DNA of 64,000 nucleotides from contig JAHJNL010000007.1 of NCBI GenBank assembly GCA_018820855.1, forward strand, positions 124,001 to 188,000, given 5' to 3'. Origin of the DNA: Pseudomonadota bacterium. GTDB lineage: Bacteria > Desulfobacterota > Desulfobulbia > Desulfobulbales > Desulfocapsaceae. Shown here in pieces: positions 1 to 9,450 of this stretch (positions within the stretch are counted from its first letter, which is position 1; each line of letters begins with the position of its first letter). The notes under the pieces were generated by a model. It saw only the letters and a list, made by a program, of their open reading frames with translations. It searched no databases and was not told the origin of the DNA. The position numbers and the translations under genes were made by a program.

Positions 1-287
1 TCAGGGAAGAGCAGAGCATCTTTTTTTGAAAAAAATTAAAGAGGGAGTATTAAAAAAAAATAGAGGCAAGATTTATGTTGGGTGTATTGATTGGTTTGTC
101 TGTTAGTCATCCTCTTCTTTAAAAGGTCACCTCGATTCTCTTCATTATTTTTGTTTGCCGGTATCTATATTAAGATTTAACAGTCGATAGTGATGAAACC
201 GATAATTCAGTAGGTTGTTAGTCCAACGTGCGACTGAGCCTCATTGTCTCAGAGACAAAGTCTCTATACATCTTGTTGCAGGGTCGT
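1..287. other. Intergenic region at the left edge, no gene seen
   Basis: This stretch lies downstream of the minus-strand regulator and holds no convincing coding frame. It is AT-rich near position 25-60. The only structure I see is a pair of overlapping palindromes at 244-265, described separately. No tRNA-like or terminator-like structure with a T-tract was recognised. Confidence 0.5.
244..265. repeat. Overlapping short palindromes
   Basis: TTGTCTC at 244-250 and GAGACAA at 252-258 form a perfect inverted repeat around one base. AGAGAC at 251-256 can instead pair with GTCTCT at 260-265. The two foldings exclude each other. The site lies just downstream of the stop of the minus-strand regulator and has no T-tract, so a terminator role is doubtful. 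Confidence 0.4.
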
Positions 288-1808
288 TTAATAGGCAGAT
301 TTATCCACGGTGATATTGTATTTTTTGAGTTGCTTCCAGAGGGTTACCCTGGAAATTCCCAATATCCTGGATGCTTCAGATTTGTTACCATTGGTCTTAT
401 TGAGGACATGCAGGAGCTGCTGGCGTCTGTCTGAGAGAGAGTGAAGGAGGGGAGAGCTGGCGTCATTCACTGCCCCAGAAGGCATTTGAAATTGCAGGGG
501 TAAATGCTTCGGGGTGAGCTCTCCTTTCGAGCAGATCACAAAGGCATATTCGATAACATTGATTAATTCACGGATGTTGCCGGGCCAGTGGTAGCTTATC
601 AAAAGATCAAGAGCGTTTTTGCTGATGGACGTAATGTCTTTTCCTGTTTTCAGACGGGAACGATTGATGTAAATATCGACTAGTTGAGGAATATCCTCTG
701 GATGCTGCCTGAGAGGAGGGATATTGATGGGGAGAACACTAATTCTGTAGTACAGATCTTCTCTGAATTTATCTTCCGCCATCAGATTGTTGAGATTTTT
801 GTTTGTTGCTGTAATAAAACGGACATCTATGGGGATCTGCTGGTGCTCTCCAACACGTCCAACCTCCTGTTCCTGGAGAACACGCAACAGTTTGGTCTGC
901 GTGGTCAGGGGCAGGTCTCCAATTTCATCAAGGAAGATGGAGCCTTCATCTGCAGCTTCAAATCGTCCTGTCCTTACCCGCTCTGTTTCAATAATGCCTC
1001 TTTTGGTATGTCCGAACAGTTCGTTTTCCAGAATACTCTCATTGAGTGCAGCACAGTTTACCTTGATAAAAGGTGCTTCAGTCCGCGCGCTCAATTGATG
1101 GATGGCCTTGGCTACTAACTCTTTTCCTGTTCCAGTCTCACCATAAATGATAATTGGTGCATTGGATTGGGCGGCACTTTTGATAAGTTCATATACTTGT
1201 GTCATGACCAGGCTATTGCCGATCAATCCGTGAAAATCATCTTCCAGGTTCAGTTGGTTGCGAAGATCTTTGATAACTTTTTCATTATTGACCACAGCAG
1301 TCAGGTCAGTCAATGTTTCAACTCCTGCCACTACAGTTCCCTTGTTGTCGGTAAGGACTGTGGCATTTTTCAGAACTTGAATTCGATTACCGTTTTTCTG
1401 TTTAAAGGAACAACGAAGATCACGTACGTCTCCCTTTCGAAAAAGGGCGCAGTGTTTTCCGTCCTGCACCACATTGTGGCCAACGCAGGTATCGCATTCA
1501 AGAATTTCACAGGATTGCCCCAGGAGCTCTTTCATGCTGAACAGGAGCAAATCTTCCATGGCCTTGTTCACATATAAGATATTACCCTGAAGATCAACAA
1601 GCATCAGCCCTTCTTTCATCCTGTCGACAACGTTCTTCCAATTGTCATAGAAATACTCTTTTATCCGTCCTTTCTGTACCATGAGGCGTCCCATATCTTT
1701 TTGTTGCTGGTGTTGAAGTGTCTTTTTTACAATGATATTGACATATGTTAACATCAACCAAGTGTTAAAACGAGTGTTAATTTTGTGGTTTTTATTCTTA
1801 ATATTCAA
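288..1808 (-). CDS. PAS - AAA+ - Fis-type HTH transcriptional regulator with altered GAFTGA loop
   Basis: This is an NtrC-family enhancer-binding-type regulator. Numbered from the longest frame (506 residues), a PAS domain covers about 52-170 and carries five cysteines (100, 105, 108, 120, 133), which suggests a metal or redox sensor. The AAA+ domain (about 190-430) has an intact Walker A (GETGTGKE, 223-230) and Walker B (FLDEIGD, 292-298). A Fis-type helix-turn-helix ends the protein (about 473-497). The GAFTGA loop that touches sigma-54 is replaced: the aligned residues 270-275 read RGIIET, with no length change. Family knowledge says this loop is needed for sigma-54 activation, so this protein may act otherwise, for example as a repressor or sigma-70 regulator (inference). 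The true start is uncertain. An ATG at 1694 (Met39) is likely, because the first 38 residues look non-native. Confidence 0.88.
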   Translation of the reverse strand: MNIKNKNHKINTRFNTWLMLTYVNIIVKKTLQHQQQKDMGRLMVQKGRIKEYFYDNWKNVVDRMKEGLMLVDLQGNILYVNKAMEDLLLFSMKELLGQSCEILECDTCVGHNVVQDGKHCALFRKGDVRDLRCSFKQKNGNRIQVLKNATVLTDNKGTVVAGVETLTDLTAVVNNEKVIKDLRNQLNLEDDFHGLIGNSLVMTQVYELIKSAAQSNAPIIIYGETGTGKELVAKAIHQLSARTEAPFIKVNCAALNESILENELFGHTKRGIIETERVRTGRFEAADEGSIFLDEIGDLPLTTQTKLLRVLQEQEVGRVGEHQQIPIDVRFITATNKNLNNLMAEDKFREDLYYRISVLPINIPPLRQHPEDIPQLVDIYINRSRLKTGKDITSISKNALDLLISYHWPGNIRELINVIEYAFVICSKGELTPKHLPLQFQMPSGAVNDASSPLLHSLSDRRQQLLHVLNKTNGNKSEASRILGISRVTLWKQLKKYNITVDKSAY

Positions 1809-2004
1809 GGTGGTAGGAGGTTAGTAGGGTGATGTTGAATGAATGACAGCAATATTTCTTACAAAACCATGTAAATGCAATAAGATAGAGGGTGAGACGG
1901 CAGGGCGGGCACCACGGGCGGGCTAACAGCTTGTCAGTGGAGATAGAGAGGTTAGATGGGCAATTTTCTGCAGAGTTCAGGCAGCAGGTTAACAAGACTG
2001 AATT

Positions 2005-2970
2005 TCAAGGCAAGAGACCAATCTCCTGATAATATTTAAGGGCACCCGGATGAAGGGGCGCTGGGTTACCTTTGATCATTTCTTCTTTACTGAGATATGA
2101 ATAGACAGGATTGAGCTTTTTAAAGAATTCAAAGTTTTCAAAAATCTGTTTGGTGACAGTATAAACGATTTCTTCGGATACCTTGCCAGAGGTTACCAGG
2201 CCTGCTTTGACGCCAAAGCTCTCCACCTCTTCTTTATTGGTGGATGCGGGATAGTTGGCAATCGGGATTACCGCCTTTGTATAGTATGGCTTATCGGCAA
2301 GGAATGCATCGGTTACGGGAATTGCAACAAAAGTAACCTTTCTGGAACCGCTAGTGGCTTCATTACTGGAGATGTTTGGGTGACCCACGGTATAAAAAAA
2401 AGCATCAATTTTACCAGACTGCAACATCAAGTTTGCCTGAGTGATGTTATATGTGAAAACTGTAAGGTCTCTATGGATATCAAGTCCGGCAGCTGTAATG
2501 GCATCTATGGCGTTTTGTCGATATCCGGAACCAAGTTTGCCGATGTTGACTTTTTTGCCACGCAGATCGGAAACAGTCTTGATTCCAGAGTCTGCTGCTG
2601 CAATGAGTGTGACGATTTCCGGGTAAAGGGAAAATACTGAACGAAGATTTTTTTGTGGACCTTTTGTCATCCAGTCCGCCTCACCATATACAGCCTGATA
2701 CTGCCGGTCTGATTGCGTCAGTCCAAAGAGGAGGTGTCCTCCAAGTATGGCATTAATATTGAAAACAGCACCGCTTGTCGGCTCCGCGATAGCCTTAATC
2801 TGAAAATCATCTTGAGACTGGTTCAGGATTCTAGTAATGGCTCCACCGGTGGAATAATAAATGCCAGTCATTTCGCCGGTACCAATAGTGACGAAAAAGG
2901 TTTTGGCAAAGCATGAAGAGGAACTTAAAAGGGTGATAAGGAGGGTAAGAAAAAGGCTTACGGTTCGCAT
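2005..2970 (-). CDS. TAXI-family TRAP transporter solute-binding protein
   Basis: The 321-residue protein starts with a clear signal peptide (hydrophobic stretch about 4-22, cleavage near SCFA-K). A TAXI-type periplasmic binding fold follows, with the family opening GTGEMTGIYYSTGG near residues 31-44. TAXI proteins deliver small organic acids or amino acids to a fused TRAP membrane permease. No DctQ/DctM-type permease gene lies next to it in this window, so it is an orphan here. The start ATG is preceded by GGAG at good spacing. The regulator gene lies 196 bases downstream on the same strand, so the two may be cotranscribed. The protein could serve as an extracytoplasmic sensor or feed a distant permease (inference). 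The ligand cannot be read from the sequence. Confidence 0.88.
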   Translation of the reverse strand: MRTVSLFLTLLITLLSSSSCFAKTFFVTIGTGEMTGIYYSTGGAITRILNQSQDDFQIKAIAEPTSGAVFNINAILGGHLLFGLTQSDRQYQAVYGEADWMTKGPQKNLRSVFSLYPEIVTLIAAADSGIKTVSDLRGKKVNIGKLGSGYRQNAIDAITAAGLDIHRDLTVFTYNITQANLMLQSGKIDAFFYTVGHPNISSNEATSGSRKVTFVAIPVTDAFLADKPYYTKAVIPIANYPASTNKEEVESFGVKAGLVTSGKVSEEIVYTVTKQIFENFEFFKKLNPVYSYLSKEEMIKGNPAPLHPGALKYYQEIGLLP

Positions 2971-3108
2971 GGTTCAACACTCCGGTACAGAATTAAAAGG
3001 GGAACATTCTCTCTTATAGCACAAAAGATGGAAGTGGCTCAAAAGGAGAATAGATATTTGTCCCCCAAAAGGTTTATATTTTTTGCCGTCCACAATCGTC
3101 TGACTCTA

Positions 3109-4077
3109 TTATGGAGCAAGTTTGGAGAGAGATGAAATGAAATCTTTCAATAACAGGAAATTTTCACAGTCGTGTACAGATTGTCGTATTCGCGAACTTC
3201 CGCTAAAATGACAGAAATAGCGACCGATCTGATTTTTTATATAGGCAAGTACCCTGTCGGTTTCAAGATACTCTTCCATGAGATCCATATGGCGCTTGAC
3301 CCCAATAAGAATTCCAGGCAGACTTTGGGGTCTGCCTGTTTTACTGAAAACCCACGGATTGCCCAGTGCCCCGCGTCCGACCATGATCCCGTCACATCCG
3401 CTTTCCTTCATGCGGGCAATACCCTGATCGTAACTGCTGATGTCTCCATTGCCGATAACCGGTATACCAGCCACTGCCTTGACCTGCCGGATCATGTCCC
3501 AGTCAGCGCTTCCGGAAAAACCCTGAGACCATGTACGACCGTGGATTGTTATGGCACTGGCCCCAGTCCCTTCGCACATTTTAGTGAATTCAATGGCGGT
3601 CATTGTCTGTTGATCAATGCCTGCACGTGTCTTTACAGTTACAGGAACTTTAGATTTCCTAACCACTGCAGAGATAATTTGTCCAGCCAGATGAATATCT
3701 TTCATAAGGGCAGATCCAGCACCTCGTTTGGTCACTTTTCTCACAGGACATCCCATATTGATATCGATCAAAGATGGTGAAAAATCGCTCAGGATGGCTG
3801 CCGCTTCTCCCATGAGTTCAGGGTCGGCACCGAAGAGTTGAAAGGATACCGGCTGCTCAGCTGGAGAGGACGCGAGCATTTTAAGTGTCTTGGCCTGTCT
3901 GTAAATCAGTCCATGGCAACTGATCATCTCGGAAACAACCAGGCCGGCACCGTATTCGCGGCAGAGCAGCCTGAACGGCAAATCGCTATACCCGGCTAGA
4001 GGGGCTAAAACAAATGGAGAGTTCAGGGAAATCCCTGCTATATGGAACATATCTTTACAGCTGATTTTTTTTGTCAA
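3109..4077 (-). CDS. dusB: tRNA-dihydrouridine synthase (Dus family, DusB-like)
   Basis: This is an FMN-dependent TIM-barrel enzyme that reduces uridine to dihydrouridine in the D-loop of tRNA, using NADPH. The sequence has the family opening PFVLAPLAGYSDLPFR, the catalytic-cysteine motif NMGCPVRKVTKRGAGSALM, the phosphate-binding segment GNGDISS and the FMN-contacting MVGRGALGNPW. At 322 residues it has normal length. The longest frame begins with TTG at 4077, and an ATG at 4050 (Met10) is an alternative. Neither has a strong ribosome-binding site. It stands alone, divergent from the transketolase gene. The DusB versus DusA/C subclass is assigned from overall appearance only. Confidence 0.9.
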   Translation of the reverse strand: MTKKISCKDMFHIAGISLNSPFVLAPLAGYSDLPFRLLCREYGAGLVVSEMISCHGLIYRQAKTLKMLASSPAEQPVSFQLFGADPELMGEAAAILSDFSPSLIDINMGCPVRKVTKRGAGSALMKDIHLAGQIISAVVRKSKVPVTVKTRAGIDQQTMTAIEFTKMCEGTGASAITIHGRTWSQGFSGSADWDMIRQVKAVAGIPVIGNGDISSYDQGIARMKESGCDGIMVGRGALGNPWVFSKTGRPQSLPGILIGVKRHMDLMEEYLETDRVLAYIKNQIGRYFCHFSGSSRIRQSVHDCENFLLLKDFISSLSKLAP

Positions 4078-4275
4078 AAGAGGTAGTATGCGAGATTTCT
4101 GTATGATTTTTTTGTTAAGCTTTCAATATTATTTGAAATACAAAAAAATAGAGCTGTTCTTGTAATTGTAACAGTTAACTTGGGTACTGCTGTTTTTGTT
4201 CACCCACCTGCTGTAAGAGTTAATCCGTGGTTTTTGGTTTGCTCTTACTTTTTAATTTATATCATGGAGATCTTA

Positions 4276-6210
4276 ATGACATTGCAACTTACTATGCAAT
4301 CCAGCGAATTGTCCAGTGAGGAATTACGCACCCTGAAGGAGATGCGTCTTCGTTGTGCCAAGAATATTTTGCTGTCAACGACCCTGGCCGGCTCCGGGCA
4401 TCCCGGTGGCTCACTTTCTTCTTTGGACATGCTTCTTGTGACTTACGGCTGTATTCGTCATAATCCCTCGGACCCAGGAATGGAGGAGCGTGATCGTGTG
4501 ATCATGAGTATAGGGCATATTTCCCCCGGGGTCTACTCAACGCTTGCTGAGTATGGTTATTTTACTGAAGAGGATTTCCTTACCGGTTTTAGACGTACCG
4601 GGTCCGGCTTTCCAGGTCACGTTGAACGAATTGTTCCAGGCGTAGAATGGGATACAGGTAATCTTGGCCAGGGCTTGTCAACCGCTGTTGGTATCGCTCA
4701 AGGCCTCAAAATACAGAATCGTCCCAATAAAGTTGTGGCCTTTATGGGAGATGGTGAACATCAAAAGGGGCAGGTGATTGAGGCCATACGCTTTGCCAAC
4801 AAATACGATCTGCACAATTTGATCGTAGTCGTGGACAGAAACCACCTGCAGATTTGTGGGTCCACAGAAGATGTTATGCCTCAATCAATTAGATCGCTCT
4901 ACTCCACCAATGACTGGAATGTTAAATATCTGGAAGACGGCCATGATTGTAACGCCTATTATCAGGCATTCACCGAGGCTTATGCCAAGACCAGTGGAAA
5001 GCCAACGGTAATCATTGCCCGTACCACCATGGGTAAGGGAATTTCCTTTATGGAGAATCTTGCCAAATATCATGGATCACCACTGAATAGAGAACTCCTT
5101 GCAGATGCCATGCATGAACTTGGAGTGGAAAATGAATTTGACAAGTGGAATGAACTTCGTACGAAGCCGGTAGGCACAAAAACCATTCAGCAATTTTCTC
5201 CTGTGAAGTTACAGGTAACTGGTGGAAAACCTATCCTTTACAAGGCAGGAACCATGACAGATAACAGGTCTGCATATGGCAATGCCTTGCAGAGCCTGGC
5301 CGAAGCCAATAACCGTGATGATAACATGGTGGTCGCTGCTATCTCCTGTGACCTTGAAGGCTCAGTCAAAATGCAAGGATTTCACAAGCACTCCCCTACC
5401 GCCTATATCGAAGCCGGTATCCAGGAACATCATGCAGCAACAATGGCCGGAGGGATTGCAAGTGTCGGCCTGGTACCATTTTTCAGCACCTTTGGTTCTT
5501 TTGCTGTCTCAGAAGTTTACAACCAGAATCGGCTCAATGATTTTAATCATGCGAGTGTCAAAGTGGTTGCTACCCATGTGGGACTGGATGTGGGGGAAGA
5601 TGGTCCCACGCATCAGTGTATTGATTATCTTGGTCTCTTTCGCAACTATTTCCGTTCCTCTGTCTTTATGCCGGCTGATCCGAATCAGACGGACAGGATA
5701 ATCAGATATGTAGCAACCGAGCCTGGCAATATCTTTGTGGGGATGGGCCGGTCAAAACTCCCCGTAATTCTGAAAGAAGATGGAACAGAATATTTTGATG
5801 AGAACTATCAATTCCAGGCCGGAAAAGGTGACTGGTTACGTAAGGGCAGCGAGGCCACAATCATTACTTATGGAGCAGTGGTACCGGCAGTAATGGAAGC
5901 TTGGGAAATTCTGCAGAAAGAAGGACGATCAGTTGCTGTCCTCAATATGGCCTCCCTCTGTCCCATAGATAAAGAGAGTGTAAGCCAGGCCGTCGAATGT
6001 GGCGTGATTTTGACCGTGGAAGATCACCACATAGAAACCGGGTTAGGAGCCATGGTCGGAACGTTGATTGCCGAAGCAGGGAAGAGCATTATTTTTCAGC
6101 GTTGTGGCGTACAGAGGTATGGTGGGTCAGGAAAGCCATCGGATCTTTATGCCGCTCAAGGCCTGGATGCTGAGTCCATTGCCGAAAAGGTAAGGAAGAT
6201 GTTGGTGTAA
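4276..6210 (+). CDS. tkt: Transketolase
   Basis: This thiamine-diphosphate enzyme moves two-carbon units between sugar phosphates in the pentose phosphate pathway. I place the start at the ATG at 4276, giving 644 residues, because GGAG lies six bases before it. The longer frame from 4180 would add a hydrophobic, unlikely leader. The sequence shows the substrate-binding GHPGGSLSS near the N-terminus, the ThDP/Mg motif GDGEHQKGQ followed by VDRNHLQICG, the pyrimidine-domain glutamate in YIEAGIQEHH, and VGEDGPTHQ. The HPGGS form resembles the lineage whose N and C halves are often separate genes, here in one chain (inference). The gene is monocistronic and ends at a strong bidirectional terminator. 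Confidence 0.93.
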   Translation: MTLQLTMQSSELSSEELRTLKEMRLRCAKNILLSTTLAGSGHPGGSLSSLDMLLVTYGCIRHNPSDPGMEERDRVIMSIGHISPGVYSTLAEYGYFTEEDFLTGFRRTGSGFPGHVERIVPGVEWDTGNLGQGLSTAVGIAQGLKIQNRPNKVVAFMGDGEHQKGQVIEAIRFANKYDLHNLIVVVDRNHLQICGSTEDVMPQSIRSLYSTNDWNVKYLEDGHDCNAYYQAFTEAYAKTSGKPTVIIARTTMGKGISFMENLAKYHGSPLNRELLADAMHELGVENEFDKWNELRTKPVGTKTIQQFSPVKLQVTGGKPILYKAGTMTDNRSAYGNALQSLAEANNRDDNMVVAAISCDLEGSVKMQGFHKHSPTAYIEAGIQEHHAATMAGGIASVGLVPFFSTFGSFAVSEVYNQNRLNDFNHASVKVVATHVGLDVGEDGPTHQCIDYLGLFRNYFRSSVFMPADPNQTDRIIRYVATEPGNIFVGMGRSKLPVILKEDGTEYFDENYQFQAGKGDWLRKGSEATIITYGAVVPAVMEAWEILQKEGRSVAVLNMASLCPIDKESVSQAVECGVILTVEDHHIETGLGAMVGTLIAEAGKSIIFQRCGVQRYGGSGKPSDLYAAQGLDAESIAEKVRKMLV

Positions 6211-6230
6211 GACCAAGGTCTTATTTCAAC

Positions 6231-6267
6231 AAAAAAAGGCCGTTCCGGGAAGGAACGGCCTTTTTTT
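6231..6267. terminator. Bidirectional intrinsic terminator between transketolase and lptE
   Basis: A perfect 9-bp stem pairs GGCCGTTCC (6238-6246) with GGAACGGCC (6252-6260) over a five-base loop. It is followed by seven T on the plus strand (6261-6267) and preceded by seven A (6231-6237). It can therefore stop transcription from both the transketolase gene and the convergent dnaB-leuS-lptE operon. Confidence 0.93.
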
Positions 6268-6285
6268 GTTTGGGAATATCTGAGG

Positions 6286-6810
6286 CTATTTTCTGGATAA
6301 CTTGGTCAAGGTTTTCAGGTAGATTCTTTCAGACAGGTCGTCAATGATAATGGCAAGGGCTTCTCGTTCATTATCTGAGCTTGCTGAAGAAGTTGCACCC
6401 ACCGTGTATTGCTCAGTCCAAGTCTCTTTGGGTACCTCGATGAGAACTTCTCCGGTTTCGATATCTTTCAATATGTAACGAACTGTGAGCAACACCTTGA
6501 CCTCAGTAGCATTATTATTGACACCGTATGAGAGGCTGGGCAGATCAATAGAGATAATTTCGCCGGCGAGAATGAGATGAGCCCCTGCTTTTTCTTTGGT
6601 GACGGTGATGTGTCCGGATTTTTGGTACCAGCGAACTAGTGACTGATAAATTTTGGCGTCTAGAAGAAGATCATTGGTTCGATTCTGCCAGTTTGTGATA
6701 TAGAGTTGACGATCAGGCCCGGTATAGACATAGGGATTGTGGTATCCGCAAGATGTCAGAAGGAAAAAGATCACCAGGACAAAAGGGATAAAACGTTTTG
6801 CAGTTTTCAA
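6286..6810 (-). CDS. lptE: LPS-assembly lipoprotein LptE-like
   Basis: LptE plugs the outer-membrane LptD barrel that places LPS on the cell surface. The frame is open further upstream into leuS, but the lipoprotein signal decides the start. A TTG at 6810 is preceded by GGAG (6821-6818) seven bases away and gives 174 residues. The signal is two basic residues, a hydrophobic run and the lipobox LLTSC, with Cys21 as the lipidated residue. The rest (YRxL-type middle with alternating strands, LTVRYILKD) fits the low-identity LptE/RlpB family. Position directly after leuS matches the leuS-lptE order of many proteobacteria and is the strongest support. Expression is presumably with dnaB-leuS, ending at the terminator just downstream. 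Confidence 0.8.
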   Translation of the reverse strand: MKTAKRFIPFVLVIFFLLTSCGYHNPYVYTGPDRQLYITNWQNRTNDLLLDAKIYQSLVRWYQKSGHITVTKEKAGAHLILAGEIISIDLPSLSYGVNNNATEVKVLLTVRYILKDIETGEVLIEVPKETWTEQYTVGATSSASSDNEREALAIIIDDLSERIYLKTLTKLSRK

Positions 6811-6877
6811 CTGTTTGCTCCGCAATGATTTGTGATGATTATTTAAAAAAAAGAAACGATTCGAAAGGATACTATCC

Positions 6878-9391
6878 TCAAATAACAATATTGACAAGTT
6901 TCTTCTGGACAACAATGGTTTTTTTGATTGTCTTCCCTGCGATGAATTTCTGGGCATTTTCATCGGCCAGAGCCAATTCCTGCAGGCTGTTCTCATCGAT
7001 ATCTGCAGACACCTGAAGTTTTGAACGCACTTTACCATTGACCTGAATGACAATGGTGATTTCATCTTCTTTGGCTGCTTCCTCGTCCCATTGGGGCCAT
7101 TGCTCATTGTCGATGGCTGCTCCGTTATGAAGAACCGCCCACAATTCAGCACAAAAATGAGGGACCATCGGGCAAAGGAGCAGGAGAAGACTGTGTACCG
7201 CCTCGCGGGTGAGGGAATTGTTCACGGTCTCAATGTTGTCTTTTGCAGTAAGTGCAGTGAGACTGTTGACAAGCTCCATCACTGCACTGATCGCAGTGTT
7301 GAAATGAAAATTCTGTTCAATGTTCCGGGTTACCCGTTTGATTGTCTGATGGGTTTTTCGATGAAGGTCTCGCTCTGTACTGTTTAACTCGACAGGAATT
7401 TCCTGTTGTCCAGCTATAATTGATTCCCTGTTAGCCAGAACAAAGCGATAAATACGGTTAAGGAAGCGATAACAGCCTTCAACTCCTTTACTGTTCCATT
7501 CCAGGTCTTTCTCCGGAGGGGCGGCAAAAAGGCTGAAGAGCCGGGTGGTATCGGCACCGTACTGATTAATCAGGTCATTGGGGTCAACAACATTACCCTT
7601 GGATTTCGACATCTTGGAGCCATCTTTGATAACCATCCCTTGAGTGAGCAGATTGGTAAAGGGTTCATCAATGTCGATATAGCCAAGATCGCGAAGGACC
7701 TTTGTGAAGAATCTGGAATAAAGCAGGTGAAGGATGGCATGTTCCACACCGCCAATATATTGATCAACGGGAAGCCAGTGCGAGGCCTCTTCTTTATTGA
7801 GAGGTGATTCAGTAAAGCGTGGACTTGTGTATCGGGCAAAATACCAGGAAGACTCGACAAAGGTATCCATGGTATCTGTCTCTCTGCGAGCTTCTCCTCC
7901 GCAGGCAGGGCAGCTGGTCAGGAAAAAAGAGGAACGCTGGTGAAGAGGCGCACATTCACTCTGCTGGGATTCCCTGTCTTCAGGCAGGGTTACCGGTAAC
8001 TGATCCAAGGGTACGGGCTGAACTCCGCATTTTTCACAATTCACCATGGGAATGGGGGCGCCCCAGTAGCGCTGACGGGAGATACCCCAATCGCGCAACC
8101 TGTAGGTAGTGTGAGCAGAGCCAAAGCCCTGCTCTGCTGCAAAGTCTATAATAGCCTGTTTGGCCTCCTCTGAATCAAGTCCGGTGAATATTCCGGAATC
8201 AGAGAGGATACCAGGCAAAACAGAGGCTTCTAACAGCTCTTCTGTTTTCAGGTCCACCCCTTCAGGGAAGACAACAGGTTTAACAGGGAGTTCATATTTT
8301 TGGGCAAATTCGAAATCACGTTGATCGTGTGCCGGAACGGCCATTACCGCTCCCGTGCCATATCCCATAAGGACAAAGTTGGCCACGAAGATGGGTACTT
8401 TGTCACCATTGAAGGGATTGATACAGTAGCAACCGGTGAAAATACCTTCCTTCTCAGTATGGTCCTCGTTTGCTTGCTGTTGTTTTTCGTCTGCAATACG
8501 CCGGATAAAATCACGAATTTCCTGTGCCCGGGGGTTGTCCTGGAGCAAGATCTCAAGCAGTGGGTGCTCGGAGGCAATGGACATGAATGTGACACCGAAT
8601 ATGGTGTCAGGACGTGTGGTAAAGATGGCAAGTTTTTGATTGAATCCGTCCACTGGAAAATCACAGTGCAGGCCGGTGGATTTACCTATCCAGTTGCGTT
8701 GCATTGTGACAACTTTTTCAGGCCAGCCACTCAGTTTGTCAAGATCAGTCAGCAGTTCTTCGGCATAGGCGGTAATCTTGAAAAACCAGCCATTCATCTC
8801 TCTGGCCTTAACTGCTTGATCGCAACGCCAGCAAGTGCCTTCAATTACTTGTTCATTTGCAAGAACAGTCTGGCAGGATTCACACCAATTTACTGTGGTA
8901 TTTTTTTGATAAACCAGTCCTTTTTGGTACATCTCAAGAAAGATCTGCTGTTCCCACCGGTAATATTTAGGATTGCAGGTGGCGATTTCACGTTCCCAGT
9001 CATAAGAGAGGCCAAGTTGACGCAGTTGATTACGCATGTAATCAATATTGTCATAGGTCCATTTGGCTGGGTGGGTGTTGTTTTTGATTGCCGCATTTTC
9101 GGCAGGCAGTCCAAAAGAATCCCAGCCCATGGGGTGGAGGACATTGTATCCGCGAAAGCGCTTGTAACGGGCGACTACATCTCCAATGGAGTAGTTACGC
9201 ACATGGCCCATATGGATACGTCCGGAAGGGTAAGGGAACATCTCCAGAACATAATATTTTTCTTTGTTACTGTCTGTGCTGACCCTGTAGGTTGCATCAT
9301 TCAACCATCGATCCTGCCATTTTTGTTCAATTGATTGAAAATCGTATACTGTTTCCTGATGATCGTTTGCAGACATGGGTCGAGGCCTCAC
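6878..9391 (-). CDS. leuS: Leucyl-tRNA synthetase
   Basis: This class I aminoacyl-tRNA synthetase charges tRNA-Leu. The 837-residue frame carries the HIGH-type motif (HMGHVRN, about residue 61), a large editing domain (CP1) with the TRPDTIFGVTF segment, the zinc-type insert CEKCG...CPACGG, and the KMSKS loop (GSKMSKSKGNVVDPN). It has the normal bacterial length. The ATG at 9376 (Met6) is an alternative start. It lies 59 bases after dnaB and 67 bases before lptE on the same strand, so it is part of a dnaB-leuS-lptE transcription unit. A long open frame on the opposite strand (8300-9334) looks like a coding shadow. Confidence 0.97.
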   Translation of the reverse strand: MRPRPMSANDHQETVYDFQSIEQKWQDRWLNDATYRVSTDSNKEKYYVLEMFPYPSGRIHMGHVRNYSIGDVVARYKRFRGYNVLHPMGWDSFGLPAENAAIKNNTHPAKWTYDNIDYMRNQLRQLGLSYDWEREIATCNPKYYRWEQQIFLEMYQKGLVYQKNTTVNWCESCQTVLANEQVIEGTCWRCDQAVKAREMNGWFFKITAYAEELLTDLDKLSGWPEKVVTMQRNWIGKSTGLHCDFPVDGFNQKLAIFTTRPDTIFGVTFMSIASEHPLLEILLQDNPRAQEIRDFIRRIADEKQQQANEDHTEKEGIFTGCYCINPFNGDKVPIFVANFVLMGYGTGAVMAVPAHDQRDFEFAQKYELPVKPVVFPEGVDLKTEELLEASVLPGILSDSGIFTGLDSEEAKQAIIDFAAEQGFGSAHTTYRLRDWGISRQRYWGAPIPMVNCEKCGVQPVPLDQLPVTLPEDRESQQSECAPLHQRSSFFLTSCPACGGEARRETDTMDTFVESSWYFARYTSPRFTESPLNKEEASHWLPVDQYIGGVEHAILHLLYSRFFTKVLRDLGYIDIDEPFTNLLTQGMVIKDGSKMSKSKGNVVDPNDLINQYGADTTRLFSLFAAPPEKDLEWNSKGVEGCYRFLNRIYRFVLANRESIIAGQQEIPVELNSTERDLHRKTHQTIKRVTRNIEQNFHFNTAISAVMELVNSLTALTAKDNIETVNNSLTREAVHSLLLLLCPMVPHFCAELWAVLHNGAAIDNEQWPQWDEEAAKEDEITIVIQVNGKVRSKLQVSADIDENSLQELALADENAQKFIAGKTIKKTIVVQKKLVNIVI

Positions 9392-9450
9392 AAGATAAAG
9401 CTTATTTGGGTAACTAACTTTTCGGGTATGATCACGAAGGTTGAGCGTAA

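Noticed and set aside
1798-1995. 65-codon minus-strand frame between the regulator and the TAXI gene
   Set aside because: No ribosome-binding site, no conserved pattern, and composition unlike its neighbours.
3172-3780. 202-codon plus-strand frame inside the Dus gene
   Set aside because: Antisense to a well-conserved enzyme, with no domain of its own.
6811-7152. N-terminal extension of the lptE frame into leuS
   Set aside because: It lies in the leuS coding region in another frame, and the lipoprotein signal and ribosome-binding site place the start at 6810.
8300-9334. Long open frame on the plus strand (344 codons) inside leuS
   Set aside because: It is fully antisense to conserved leuS, has no recognisable domain or ribosome-binding site, and reads like a codon-use shadow.
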